Assembly (NCBI GenBank): GCA_027886175.1
Contig: JAJNNQ010000149.1
Location: 1-64,000, forward strand
Length of the DNA stretch: 64,000 bases
Direction of reading: 5' to 3'
From: Phylloscopus collybita
Lineage: Eukaryota > Chordata > Aves > Passeriformes > Phylloscopidae
The notes beneath the pieces were generated by a model. The model made no database searches. It saw only the letters and a list, made by a program, of their open reading frames with translations, and was not told the DNA's origin. Positions 20,001-39,885 of this stretch are shown piece after piece (within the stretch, counting starts at the first letter, position 1; each line of letters starts with the position of its first letter). Position numbers and translations under genes: made by a program.

Positions 20001-23000
20001 ATGGATGGAGGGATGGATGGATGGATGGATGGAGGGATGGATGGATGGAGGGATGGAGGGATGGATGGAGGGATGGAGGGATGGATGGAGGGATGGAGGG
20101 AGGGATGGATGGATGGAGGGAGGGATGGATGGATGGAGGGATGGATGGATGGATGGATGGATGGATGGATGGAGGGATGGAGGGATGGATGGATGGATGG
20201 AGGGATGGATGGATGGAGGGATGGATGGAGGGATGGAGGGATGGAGGGATGGAGGAATGGAAGGATGGAAGGATGGAGGGAGGGATGGATGGATCCATGA
20301 ATCCATGGATGGATGGATGATGGACGGAAAGAAGGAAGGAAGGAAGGAAGGAAGGAAAGAAGGATAAAGAGGAAGATGGGCTTCCTCAGATCCCTGGAGG
20401 TGCCTCAGATCACCTGGGGGTGCTGAGCCCCGTTGTGAGGCACCCCCCAAAACCCTCCCTGGCCCAGCTGGGCCGTGCCACCGCCCCGCTGTCCCCAGGC
20501 TGGTGACATTCCCTGCTCCCTGGGGGCTGTGGGGAGGGGCTGGCTGGGCTGGCAGATGTCCCTGGAGGGGCCCCGGCCCCTCGGTGCCGCCGGAGCCGGT
20601 GGATTAGGGATAACACACGGGGGATAAAGCCTGGCCACAAAGGGAATTAGGGATGAGAGTCAGGGGACAAAGCCCAGTGACACCCACGGGACCCGCCCCG
20701 TGTGGCACCCAGGGGTGACAGGGAGGAGCAGGGCAGGGGACACACACCAACGTCCTCCCGTCCACGGGAAGTCCCTGGGGGGCTCTGGGAGGGTCCCCTC
20801 CTGGGGGGATTTGGGATATGGGAGGGGCCTGGAGCGGGTTCCAGCAGAAGGGGCTGGAATGTGCCCCCAGTGCTGGGCTGGGTGGGGGGTCCCCAATGCC
20901 ACCCACTCCCCCCAAAATGGGTTAGGGGGGCTCAGCATCACCAGGGGGCAGAGGTCTGGGGTGCTCTGACGCCCCACAAGCTGAGAGGCTTTGAGTTGAG
21001 CAGGGCAACCCCAAAAACTCCACCCATGGGTTGAGCAGGGCACCCCCAAAAACCCCACCTATGGGCTGAGCAGGGCACCCCAAACCCCATCCATGGGCTG
21101 AGCAGTACACCCCAAAAACCCCATCCATAGGCTGAGCAGGGCCCCCCAAAAACCCCATCTATGGGTTGAGCAGTGCACCCCAAAAACCCCATCTATGGGC
21201 TGAGCAGTACACCCCAAACCCCATCCATGGGCTGAGCAGGGCACCCCAAAAACCCCACCCATGAGCTGAGCAGTGCACCCCAAAAACCCCATCCATGGGC
21301 TGAGCAGGGCACCCCAAAAACCCCATCCATGGGCTGAGCAGGACACCCCAAAAACCAATCCATGGGCTGAGCAGGACACCCCAAAAATCCATGGGCTGAG
21401 CAGGGCACCCCAAAAATCCATGGGCTGAGCAGGGCACCCCCAAACCCCACCTATGGGTTGAGCAGAGCACCCCAAAAACCCCACCTATGGGCTGAGCAGA
21501 GCACCCCAAAAACCCCATCCATGGGTTGAGCAGTGCACCCCAAACCCCACCCATGGGCTGAGCAGGGCACCCCAAAAATCCATGGGCTGAGCAGGGCACC
21601 CCAAAAACCCCACCCATGGGCTGAGCAGGGCACCCCAAAAACCCCATCCATGGGCTGAGCAGGGCACCCCCAAACCCCATCCATGGGTTGAGCAGGACAC
21701 CCCAAAAACCCCACCCATGGGCTGAGCAGGACACCCCAAAAACCCCATCCATGGGCTGAGCAGGGCACCCCCAAACCCCATCCATGGGTTGAGCAGGACA
21801 CCCCAAAAACCCCATCCATGAGCTGAGCAGTGCACCCCAAACCCCATCCATGGGCTGAGCAGGGCACCCCAAAAACCCCACCCATGGGCTGAGCAGGGCA
21901 CCCCAAAAACCCCATCCATGGGCTGAGCAGTGCACCCCAAAAATCCATGGGCTGAGCAGGACACCCCAAAAATCCATGGGCTGAGCAGGACACCCCAAAA
22001 ACCCCATCCATGGGCTGAGCAGTGCACCCCAAAAATCCATGGGCTGAGCAGGACACCCCAAAAACCCCACCCATGGGCTGAGCAGTGCACCCCAAACCCC
22101 CCATCCATGGGCTGAGCAGTACACCCCAAAAATCCATGAGCTGAGCAGTGCACCCCAAAAATCCATGGGCTGAGCAGGGCACCCCAAAAACCCCATCCAT
22201 GGGCAGACCAGGACACCCCAAAAATCCCATCCATGGGCTGAGCAGGGCACCCCAAACCCCATCCATGGGCTGAGCAGGGCACCCCAAAAATCCATGGGCT
22301 GAGCAGGACACCCCAAAAATCTCCATCCCACCTTCCCAGGGCCGGGCTGGCTGCACCCCACGGGGCCCAGGTGGGATGCACAGCCCCCCCACCCGCTCCC
22401 CCATCTGACGGCCACCGCTGTGTCCCCTCCCCGGGCCGGGGCCACGGCAGCCGCTGTCCCCCCGGTCCCAGGTGGGGCCACCCACCCGCTCTGACTCAGA
22501 GCCAGAATATAGGCCGGGCTCTAAAAATAACCCGGGCCCGGCACAAAGCAACCGCTGCTCCCGCGGCCGGGGGGGGGAGAGAACACCCCAAAAATAGCTG
22601 CACGGCCCCCCCCCCCCTTCCCCAATCCCAATCCCGCCTGGAGACCCCCGAACCCCGCAGGATCCCTGCGGGAGCGATGGGGGGGGGGATGCTGCCGCCC
22701 ACCCGGCCACGCTGCCGAGGCACTTCCCCTTCCTCCTCTTCCTCCTCTTCCTCCCCTTCCTCCTCTGCCTCCACTTCCCCAAACCGTCCTGGGCACCGCT
22801 TTGGGCAGGAGGGAGGGGGGCGTCCCCATCGCCCCCTTTGTCCCCAGGGACCCCCCCGGGTTGGGAGGAGCCCCCTGCCCCCAGGGATGCCCCGGCCCCT
22901 CTCGCAGAGGGGGATTTTTCGGGCATCCCCACCCAAAATGTTTTTTTTGGGGCCGGCGGGTGGCAGCGAGCGCCGTGTGCCCGGCCCCTGAGCACAGCGG

Positions 23001-23116
23001 GTCCCCAAGGCCACCTGTCCCCCCATGGCACCGGCCCTGGGGGGCGGCGGGGGGGGGGACAGGCAGGGCCCTGCAGGAAGCGGCTGATCAGGCAGGCCCG
23101 GGCCCTGATTCCCCCA

Positions 23117-23176
<60 letters not shown>

Positions 23177-25447
23177 CCCTGTCCCATGGGCCACAGAGCA
23201 TGGGGACGCTGAGCCACAGCCCCTTCTCCTGTCCCCGCCAAAGGGGTGAGTTTGTGGGGGGGTCACACAACCCAGTCTGAGATGCTCATCACCCTGGGGT
23301 GCCCATCACCCCCTGGTACCCCTCATCTTGGGGTGTCCATCACCCTGGGGTGCCCATCACCCCCTGGTACCCCTCATCCTGGGGTGTCCATCACCCTGGG
23401 GTGCCCATCACCCAGGGGTGTTCCTCACCTTGGGCTGCCCATCACCCTGGGGTGCCCATCACCCTGGTACCCCTCATCCTGGGGTGTCCATCACCCTGGG
23501 GTGCCCATCACCCTGGGGTGTTCCTCACCCTGGGGTGCCCATCATCCTGGAGTGCCCATCACCCCCTGGTACCCCTCATCCTGGGGTGTCCATCACCCTG
23601 GGGTGCCCATCACCCCGGGGTGCCCATCACCCCCTGGTACCCCTCATCCTGGGGTGCCCATCACCTTGGGCTGCCCATCACCCTGGTACCCCTCACCCTG
23701 GGGTGCTCCTCACCCTGGTACCCCTCACCCTGGGGTGCCCATCACCCTGGTACCCCTCACTCTGGGGTGCCCATCACCCTGGTACCCATCACCCCGGGGT
23801 GCCCATCACCCCCTGGTACCCATCACCCTGGGGTGCTCCTCACCCTGATACCCCTCACCCTGAGGTGTTCCTCACCTTGGGCTGCCCATCACCCTGGGGT
23901 GCCCATCACCCCCTGGTACCCCTCACCCTGGGGTGCCCCTCACCCTGGTACCCCTCACCCTGGGGTGCCCATCACCCTGGTACCCCTCATCCTGGGGTGC
24001 TCCTCACCCTGGTACCCATCACCCCGGGGTGCCCATCACCCTGGTACCCATCACCCTGGTACCCCTCACCCTGGGGTGCCCATCACCCTGGTACCCCTCA
24101 CCCTGGGCTGCCCCTCACCCCGGGGTGCCCTCCCTCCCACGCCCAACCAGCCTCACCTGGATGGGCGCCGTGCTGAACTGGATCTTGCGGTTGGGGACGG
24201 GCTCCTCTTCCTCGGACAACCCCGGGATCTCCACGCAGCCCGACTCGGGCTCGTACAACCCTTCGGCCTCCTCCTCCTCCTCCAGCCCGCTGCCCCCCGA
24301 GTCCTCCCCGAGCCCGCTGTAGGCACTTATGTCCACCAGGTCCGCCTCGGAGAAATCCTCCTTCTTGGCCTCCTCGGAGCCATCGCCCTCCTCCGCCCTC
24401 TCGCCCTTGACGCCTTCCTCGCCCGCCGCCGCCGCCCCCCGAGCCCCCATCCAGCCGGGGGGCTGCGGCCGCCGGACCTTCATCCCCTTTGACCGGTTGG
24501 GGCGCGGCCACCGCTTCACCCGCCACCGCTGCCACCTCCACCTCCTCCTCGCCATCTCCGCTCTCCTCCACCACCTCCACGGGCTTGATCTTGCAGACCT
24601 CCTGCACCCTCGGCGTGGTGGCCGCCACCTCCTTCTCCGCCGGCCGCCCGCTCTTGCCGGCCGCCTTCTCCTCATCAACCGGTGGCCGGGCGCGGGCTGG
24701 AGCGGCGTGACCATCGCCTGGGCGTTGAGTGGCCTCGAAGACCCTCGGCCTCTTGGCCACCGCCTTGGCGTTGAGCGGCGCGGCCGCCCTACCCTGCGCC
24801 TTGTGCAGGTTGTTCCTCAGGTCGGCCTTCTCGAAGACGGCGCTGAGCTGGCTGACGGTGGGCGAGACGGCGTCGGCGTCCAGCTTGTCCAACGACTCGG
24901 TGCTGCCGTTGAACCTCACCACCACGTCCAGCTTGCGGTCCTGGAAGCCGGCGCGTTCCTTACGCAGCAGCAGCTTGGTGCTGGTGGCTTTCTCCTGCGG
25001 GCTCCTCTCGAAGATCTTGCGGGTCTCCTGCAGCTTGGAGAAAGGCTTGTCGGGTTTGGAGTCGAAGCGGCTGACGCGCTCCGAAACGCTGGTACCCAGC
25101 TTGAGGAGGTTGCCCTGGTCCACGCCGTCGCCGAGGCTACCGGCTCGGGGCAGGGAGAGGCGCACCGGCTTCTCCTTGGCCTTGGCCAGGTCGCAGGCGC
25201 CCTCGGGGCCGGGCGCCGTCCCCATCTGCAGGAACATGTTCTTGATCCGATGCACGTTGGAGCCATACTTCTTACCGCGGCTCTTCTTGCCGTCCTCGCC
25301 GTCGGCCTCCTTTGTAGGCGCCAGGGCCTGGATGGTGGCCTCGTAAGCGTTCCGGTGCGGGGAAGCGCTGCGCAGCCCCCCGGCCCCCCCCGCCGCGCCC
25401 CCGGCCGAGGGGGACCCCCCGGCCCCGCCGGCCTCGGTCCTCAGCAT
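11041..25447 (-). CDS. PPP1R9B: PPP1R9B, spinophilin / neurabin-2, complete
   Basis: Scaffold that tethers protein phosphatase 1 to F-actin and receptors at dendritic spines. Exons: 24157-25447 (ATG 25445-25447, GGGACCATGC), 19587-19719, 19381-19501, 17144-17248, 15941-16076, 15686-15838, 15539-15592, 14837-15066, 13885-13981, 11041-11094 (TAA 11041-11043). After correction the product is about 790 residues, against about 815 in human. Actin-binding N-terminus ([18 protein letters not shown]); PP1-docking motif RKIQF near residue 420; PDZ domain about 468-556 with GLGIS carboxylate loop and [14 protein letters not shown]; coiled coil from about 640 to the end ([35 protein letters not shown]). 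Exon 1 carries one net extra base: the frame through [16 protein letters not shown] differs by one from the frame of [12 protein letters not shown]. The shift lies in 24410-24500. Removing one base restores the outgoing phase. Confidence 0.93.
11130..11745. repeat. G-run minisatellite, unit about 55-65 bp, PPP1R9B intron 9
   Basis: About ten units of GACACGGGGACAGGACC, AGGAGGGGACAGG and GGGACATGGC followed by a G-run of 9-25 bases. G-run lengths vary from unit to unit and are likely unreliable. It lies immediately upstream (in the transcript) of the last exon's acceptor. Confidence 0.85.
11760..12690. repeat. Minisatellite (GGGGTGACACAGGGATGGCTG), PPP1R9B intron 9
   Basis: Units mixing GGGGACACGCAGGGGTGAC, GGTCACACAGGGG and GGGATGGCTGGGGGTGAC. 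Higher-order pattern of about 200 bp in the left half: 11810-11890 and 12025-12115 are near-identical. 12690-13100 is unique GC-rich intron. Confidence 0.8.
13105..13640. repeat. 12-13-bp minisatellite (GGCAGATCCCAGG), PPP1R9B intron 9
   Basis: About 40 units of CAGATCCCAGG / GGATCCCGGGT, dense in GATCC. It is separated from exon 9 by about 240 bp of unique GC-rich sequence. Confidence 0.85.
14150..14705. repeat. About 40-bp minisatellite, PPP1R9B intron 8
   Basis: About 15 units containing TCCTGGAAGGGTTTGGGTGG plus AACCTGTGGATCAGGGGG; shorter units lack the second half. The surrounding intron (13982-14149 and 14706-14836) shows nothing else. Confidence 0.85.
15105..15435. repeat. Minisatellite (CACAGCCAGGGGATGG), PPP1R9B intron 7
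   Basis: Units of about 22 bp, with a 70-bp higher-order repeat: 15245-15345 and 15320-15425 are nearly identical. Confidence 0.8.
16090..16930. repeat. Minisatellites GGGGACAGGCA and CAGCCAGGGGACACC, PPP1R9B intron 4
   Basis: The first 390 bp are an 11-bp GGGGACAGGCA array. It grades into a CAGCCAGGGGACACCCAGG array with 150-bp higher-order copies (16640-16760 and 16805-16920). 16931-17143 is unique intron. Confidence 0.85.
17345..18070. repeat. (GGAT)n array, PPP1R9B intron 3
   Basis: GGATGGATGGAGGGATGG array of 0.7 kb. It is inserted between two halves of a segment (17263-17335 and 18072-18217) that lies nearly uninterrupted at 20641-20857 in intron 1. Confidence 0.9.
18230..19370. repeat. 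Minisatellite (GGGGGGCACACCTG), PPP1R9B intron 3
   Basis: 13-17-bp units GGGGGCACACCTG with CAGCCCCGG and CTCTCCCACC spacers, forming roughly 280-bp higher-order units (for example 18220-18310 and 18540-18620). It runs to within 10 bp of the exon 3 donor. Confidence 0.85.
19885..20360. repeat. (GGAT)n/(GGAA)n array, PPP1R9B intron 1
   Basis: GATGGATGGAGGGATGGAGG array ending in a short (GGAA)n stretch. Same orientation as the intron 3 array. 20360-20640 is unique intron. Confidence 0.9.
20641..20857. repeat. Duplicated intron segment (intron 1 copy of intron 3 sequence)
   Basis: Near-identical to 17263-17335 joined to 18072-18217. Shared anchors include GAGTCAGGGGACAAAG, GACAGGGAGGAGCAGGGCAG and GGTTCCAGCAGAAGGGGCTG. 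The order is the same and the tetranucleotide array is absent. Confidence 0.8.
21000..22330. repeat. 31-33-bp minisatellite (CCATGGGCTGAGCAGG), PPP1R9B intron 1
   Basis: About 42 units made of ATCCATGGGCTGAGCAGG and CACCCCAAAAACCCC, with deletions of the CCCC segment in some copies. The following 22335-23110 is unique GC-rich intron with a (TCCTCT)n tract at 22730-22775. Confidence 0.9.
23112..23175. repeat. (GGGACA)n hexanucleotide, PPP1R9B intron 1
   Basis: Ten near-perfect GGGACA units; potential G-quadruplex on the plus strand. Confidence 0.85.
23284..24130. repeat. Minisatellite at the PPP1R9B exon 1 donor
   Basis: Units of CATCACCCTGGGGTGCC and CCTGGTACCCCTCACC run to within about 25 bp of the exon 1 donor (24156). 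In transcript sense many units read CCAGGGTGAGG, resembling the real CCAGGTGAGG. Confidence 0.85.
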
Positions 25448-25870
25448 GGTCCCGGCGCCCGCATCGCTCGCCGCCACCTCCGCCGCCGCCGCCGCTGCCC
25501 CCGGACCCCGCGCCCGCTACCGCGCCATGGGCGGGGGGCTGTACCGGGGGAGGGGGTGGGGGGGCTGTGCCGGGGGGCAGCGCTGCCCCGGCTCGGTCAG
25601 GCCATGGCCATCCCGCGGGTCCCTCTCGGCCGCGGCGTTTCTTCCTTCCTTCCTGCTTGCCTGCCTTCCTTCCTTCCTTCCTTCCTCCTCTTCCTCCTCC
25701 TCCTCCTCCTCCTCCTCCTCCGGTGATGGAGCCGCCGCCGCCGCCGCCGCCGCCGCCGCGCTCTGCCCGCCCCGCTGCCCGCAGAGCCCTCTGGGTCTGA
25801 GCGCCGCTCGCTCGCTCTTCCTCTTCCTCAGCCGCGCTTCGGCCTCAGCGCCGCCGCCGCCGCCGCCGCA
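25448..25870 (-). promoter_or_regulatory. PPP1R9B: PPP1R9B 5' region, CpG-rich with purine/pyrimidine repeats
   Basis: Upstream of the PPP1R9B start codon the sequence is CpG-dense, with (CCG)n tracts (25735-25760, 25850-25870), (CCTT)n at 25650-25685 and (CTC)n at 25690-25720. This fits a CpG-island 5'UTR and promoter. No TATA box is evident and the transcription start is not defined. The long pyrimidine tract is a GA-rich leader in transcript sense. Confidence 0.45.
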
Positions 25871-26029
25871 GCCCGGCCATGGGGACCCCCCCACGCGTGT
25901 CCCCTCCCCACGCCCGCCCGGGGTCCCCTCCCTGCGGCGGGGCTCCCCCACCCCACTGCCCACCCACCCCCGGCAGCCGCGCTGTGCAGTGTGGGGCCCC
26001 CCCCCCGCCTGGGCCGCCGGTGCCACCCC

Positions 26030-26950
26030 CCCGGCTCTGTCCCCGCGTGTCCCCCGCTTCTGTCCCCGCGTGTCCCCCCCGCCCCGGTTCTGTCCCCGTG
26101 TCCCACACCCGGGATCTGTCCCCGCGTGTCCCCCCCCTCGGTTCTGTCCCCACGTCCTACACCCCGGCTCTGTCCCCGCGTGTCCCCCCACCCGGTTCTG
26201 TCCCCGTGTCCCACACCCCGGTTCTGTCCCCACGTGTCCCCCGCTTCTGTCCCCGCGTGTCCCCCCCCCCGGTTCTGTCCCCGCGTGTCCCTCCCCCCGG
26301 TTCTGTCCCCGCGTGTCCCCCCCCCCCCGGTTCTGTCCCCACGTCCCACACCCCGGATCTGTCCCCGCGTGTCCCCCCCCCGGATCTGTCCCCGTGTCCC
26401 ACACCCCGGTTCTGTCCCCGTGTCCCCCCCCCAGCTCTGTCCCCGTGTCCCCGGTTCTGTCCCCGCGTGTCCCCCCCCCCCGGTTCTGTCCCCGTGTCCC
26501 CGGTTCTGTCCCCGCGTGTCCCCCCCCCCGGTTCTGTCCCCGTGTCCCACACCCCGCTTCTGTCCCCGCGTGTCCCCCCCCCCGGATCTGTCCCCGTGTC
26601 CCACACCCCGGATCTGTCCCCGTGTCCCACACCCGGGATCTGTCCCCACATCTCCCCCCGATTCTGTCCCCACATCCCCCCCGCTTCTGTCTCCGTGTCC
26701 CCCCCCGGATCTGTCCCCGTGTCCCACACCCCGGTTCTGTCCCCGCGTGTCCCCCCCCGGTTCTGTCCCCGTGTCCCCGGTTCTGTCCCCACGTCCCCCC
26801 CCGGTTCTGTCCCCGCGTGTCCCCCCCCGGTTCTGTCCCCGTGTCCCCGGTTCTGTCCCCACGTCCCCCCCCGGTTCTGTCCCCGCGTGTCCCCCCCCCG
26901 GTTCTGTCCCCGTGTCCCCCGGTTCTGTCCCCACGTCCCCGCCTCCTCCT
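26030..26950. repeat. Minisatellite (GGTTCTGTCCCCGCGTG) in the PPP1R9B-SGCA interval
   Basis: Units of about 20-35 bp: CGGTTCTGTCCCCGTGTCCC or GCGTGTCC plus a C-run of 6-10. It lies between two divergent genes. 25871-26029 and 26951-28062 are GC-rich unique sequence with no coding homology recognised. Confidence 0.85.
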
Positions 26951-27519
26951 CCCCAGTTCTGTCCCCAGTTCTGTCCCCAATGTCCCCTCAGGCTCGTCCC
27001 CGTGCCCCCCCCCCCAGTTTTGCATCCACCCCCCGGATCTGTCCCTACATCCCCTCCCCCCCCCCGTCCCCACATCGTCCCCCATCCTTCCCTCCCATCC
27101 CCGCCAGTCTGTCCCCGTGTCCCCCCCATCCTGTCCCCGTGTCCCCTCAGTTCTGTCCCCGTGTCCCCCGCTCCCCCTTCCCGGGGCTTCCCCTCGCCCA
27201 CACCCCCAGCCCCCCCCCCAACCCCCCCAGCCCCGGGTGTCCCCGCCGGACCCCGATTCAGTCCCCTGCCCTGACAGTGCCACTCCCTGGTGGCCGGAGG
27301 TGACACAGTGACAGGGGGCCCGGCCCGGGGGGTACAGCGCGCCCCCCTTTCTGCATTTAGGGGATTTTGGGGGGCTTTATTTGGGTTTTTTGCCTTCCCA
27401 CTGGGTGCCTGAGGGCTGGGGGGGGGGGGGCCACACCCGACCCCTGTGGCCGGGGGGGGACAAGGGGACACGGTGTGGGAGGGACAGCAGGACCCTGCAG
27501 GTGTCCGATTGTCCCCTCC

Positions 27520-28062
27520 CCGTGTCACCCACGGCAGCTCCGGCCCTTTGTGCGTGACGGGGAGTGACGCGACACTGGGGGGGGGGGCCACCCCACGACC
27601 ACCCCCCTCCCCTCCCCTTCCCCTTCCGCCGCTGCCACCCCCCCGCTGTCCCCCCGGTCCCCGCCGCTGCCACCCCCCCCGCTGTCCCCGCGCCCTCCCC
27701 TGGTGTCGCTGTCCCCACGCAGCGCCCTGGCTGTGCACACGCGTGTTCCCGTCTCCTCGGTGGCCACGCCGTGGGGGGGACACGGCTCTCGGCTGTCCCC
27801 AAGTGTCCCCAAGTGTCCCCCCCTCACCGCCACCCCGCTCCCCCCTGAGTGGGGCCACCGGGACGAGCCCGCCCTGGGGACACCTCAGGGGGGGACACGG
27901 GAGCCCCTCGGCAGCCCCGGAGCTCCCGTGCCTCGGTGACAGGAGGTGGGACCCCCCCCCCACCCCGAGGACCCCCCCACCGGGGGTGGGACCCCCCTGA
28001 GGGCCCCCCCGGCCCCGCTGGCTCCGTCAATCAGCGCTGGCCCCGATCCCGGCGCCGGGAAC
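27520..28062 (+). promoter_or_regulatory. SGCA: Probable SGCA promoter / 5' flank
   Basis: GC-rich unique sequence directly upstream of the SGCA start codon, including a GTGCGTGACG block near 27550. No TATA box at a plausible distance. Assigned by position only; no transcription start evidence. Confidence 0.3.
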
Positions 28063-37648
<9,586 letters not shown>

Positions 37649-37674
37649 GGGGCAGGGGGAGCCCGGGAACGGGG

Positions 37675-38830
37675 TGCGGACCCCAATAATGGAGTGCAGA
37701 CCCCACTAATGGAGTGCAGACCCCATTAATTGAGTGCAGATCCCATTAATGGGGTGCAGACCCCACTAATTGAGTGCAAACCCCATTAAGGGAGTGCAGA
37801 CCCCATTAATTGAGTGCAAACCCCATTAATGGGGTGCAAACCCCATTAATTGAGTGCAGACCCCGTTAATGGGGTGCAGACCCCACTAAGGGAGTGCAGA
37901 CCGCACCCACAGAGTGCAGACCCCATTAACGGAGTGCAGACCCCACTAATGGAGTGCAGACCCCATTAATGGGGTGCAGACCCCACTAACGGGGTGCAGA
38001 ACCCAGTAACGGGGTGCACACCCCCATTAATGGGGTGCAGACCCCACTAAGGGAGTGCAGACCCCATTAATGGAGTGCAGACCCCATTAATTGAGTGCAG
38101 ACCCTATTAATGGGGTGCAGACCCCAATAACGAAGTGCAGACCCCATTAACGGGGTGCAGATCCCATTAACGGGGTGCAGACCCCAATAACGGAGTGCAG
38201 ACCCCAATAACGGGGTGCAGACCCCACTAACTAAGTGCAAACCCCATTAATGGGGTGCAGACCCCAATAACGGAGTGTAGACCCCACTACTGGGGTGCAC
38301 ACCCCACTAATGGGGTGCAGACCCCATTAATGGAGTGCAGACCCCAATGACGGGGTGCGGACTCCATTAACGGGGTGCAGATCCCATTAACCGGGTGCAG
38401 AGCCCATTAACGGAGTGCAGACCCCATTAATGGAGTGCAGACCCCACTAACAGAGTGCAGACCCCAATAACGGGGTGCAGACCCCATTAATTGAGTGTAG
38501 ACCCCACTAATTGAGTGCAGACCCCATTAATGGGGTGCAGACCCCAATAACGGGGTGCAGACCCCATTTATAGAGTGCAGACCCCATTAATTGAGTGCAG
38601 ACCCCAATAACGGGGTGCAGACCCCATTAATGGAGTGCAGACCCTACTAATGGGGTTCAGACCCCACTAATGGAGTGCAGACCCCAATAACGGGGTGCAG
38701 ACCCCAATAACAGAGTACAGACCCCAATAACGGGGTGCAGACCCCACTAACTAAGTGCAAACCCCATTAATGGATTGTAGACCCCACTAACGGGCTGCAG
38801 ACCCCACTAACGGGGTGCAGACGCCCTAAG
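37675..38830. repeat. 20-bp minisatellite downstream of SGCA, array 1
   Basis: About 57 copies of GTGCAGACCCCATTAATGGG starting about 30 bp after the SGCA stop codon. If SGCA has any long 3'UTR it must run through this array. Confidence 0.92.
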
Positions 38831-39240
38831 GGGGTGTCCGGGTGGCTCGTGGTGGGGGACAGAACCCCCCTCTCCACCCCCCTCGCGTCGACCTCCCCGG
38901 TTTGGGGTCCCCCCCGCTCCAGGGTGAGTTTTTGGGACATAAATTTGAGTCTTTGGTCGCGAAATGAGGCTTCTCCTGCTTTATTTCTTTGGGGGCGTCA
39001 CGGAGTCTAAAGGGCCGCCCCACCCCACCCCAAAGGGACCCCTGGGTGCCCCCCCAAACCCCTCTGAGGTGCACACGGAGCTGCTTGGCTGCCGTGCCAG
39101 CCCCTGAGGGACCCCAGAGCCGCGGGCAGGGGGGAGACCCCAGGGATGAGGGGGAGACCCCAGGGGTGAGGGGGAGACCCCAGAGACCACACAGACCCCA
39201 GTGGTGGGGTACAGCCCTCACTTTGGGGGGAGAGGGGGGA
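38831..39240. other. Unique block between two 20-bp arrays
   Basis: Non-repetitive apart from three GGGGGAGACCCCAGGG copies. It contains AATAAA on the minus strand (TTTATT at 38980-38985). No protein homology recognised. Confidence 0.4.
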
Positions 39241-39885
39241 GACCCCAATAAAGAGCGGGAAGCTGCCTGTGAGGGGCAGGCAGAGCCCAATAACAGGGTG
39301 CAGACCCCACTAATGGGGTGCAGACCCCATTAACAGGGTGCAGACCCCATTAACGGAGTGCAGATCCCACTAATGGAGTGCAGACCCCACTAACGGGGTG
39401 CAGACCCCATTAACGGAGTGCAGATCCCACTAATGGAGTGCAGACCCCACTAACGGGGTGTAGACCCCACTAACAGGGTGCAGACCCCGCTAACGGGGTG
39501 CAGACCCCAATAACAGAGTGCAGACCCCATTAACGGAGTGCAGACCCCAATAACGGAGTGCAGACCCCACTAACGGGGTGCAGACCCCAATAACAGAGTG
39601 CAGACCCCAACAAAGGGGTGCAGAACCCATTAACAGGGTGCAAACCCCACTAACAGAGTGCAGACCCCAATAACGGAGTGCGGACCCCACTAACGGGGTG
39701 CAGACCCCATTAACAGAGTGCAGACCCCACTAACGGAGTGCGGACCCCATTAACAGAGTGCAGACCCCACTAACGGGGTGCAGACCCCATTAACAGAGTG
39801 CAGACCCCAATAACGGGGTGCAGACCCCATTAACAGGGTGTTGACCCCAATAACGGGGTGCAGACCCCACGAACGGGATGCTCGG
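39241..39885. repeat. 20-bp minisatellite downstream of SGCA, array 2
   Basis: Opens with GAGCGGGAAGCTGCCTGTGA, also found at 36632-36651 in SGCA intron 8, then about 29 copies of GTGCAGACCCCATTAACGGG. A plus-strand AATAAA at 39247-39252 is the first canonical poly(A) signal after the SGCA stop. 39886-40510 is GC-rich unique sequence with no gene recognised. Confidence 0.85.
39247..39252 (+). terminator. Possible SGCA polyadenylation signal
   Basis: First AATAAA on the plus strand after the SGCA stop codon, 1.6 kb away. It is speculative: a variant signal nearer the stop would give a short 3'UTR. Confidence 0.2.

Noticed and set aside
17002..20367. Very long open frames (hundreds to over 1000 codons) over the repeat arrays, encoding HPSIHPSI-, WMDGWMDG- or [12 protein letters not shown] peptides.
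   Set aside because: GC-rich tandem repeats whose unit lacks stops are open in several frames on both strands. There is no homology or start context, and they lie in introns of recognised genes.
25448..25477. N-terminal extension of spinophilin (ten residues upstream of MLRTE).
   Set aside because: The upstream in-frame codon is GTG, not ATG; the ATG at 25445-25447 has a good context and matches the family start.
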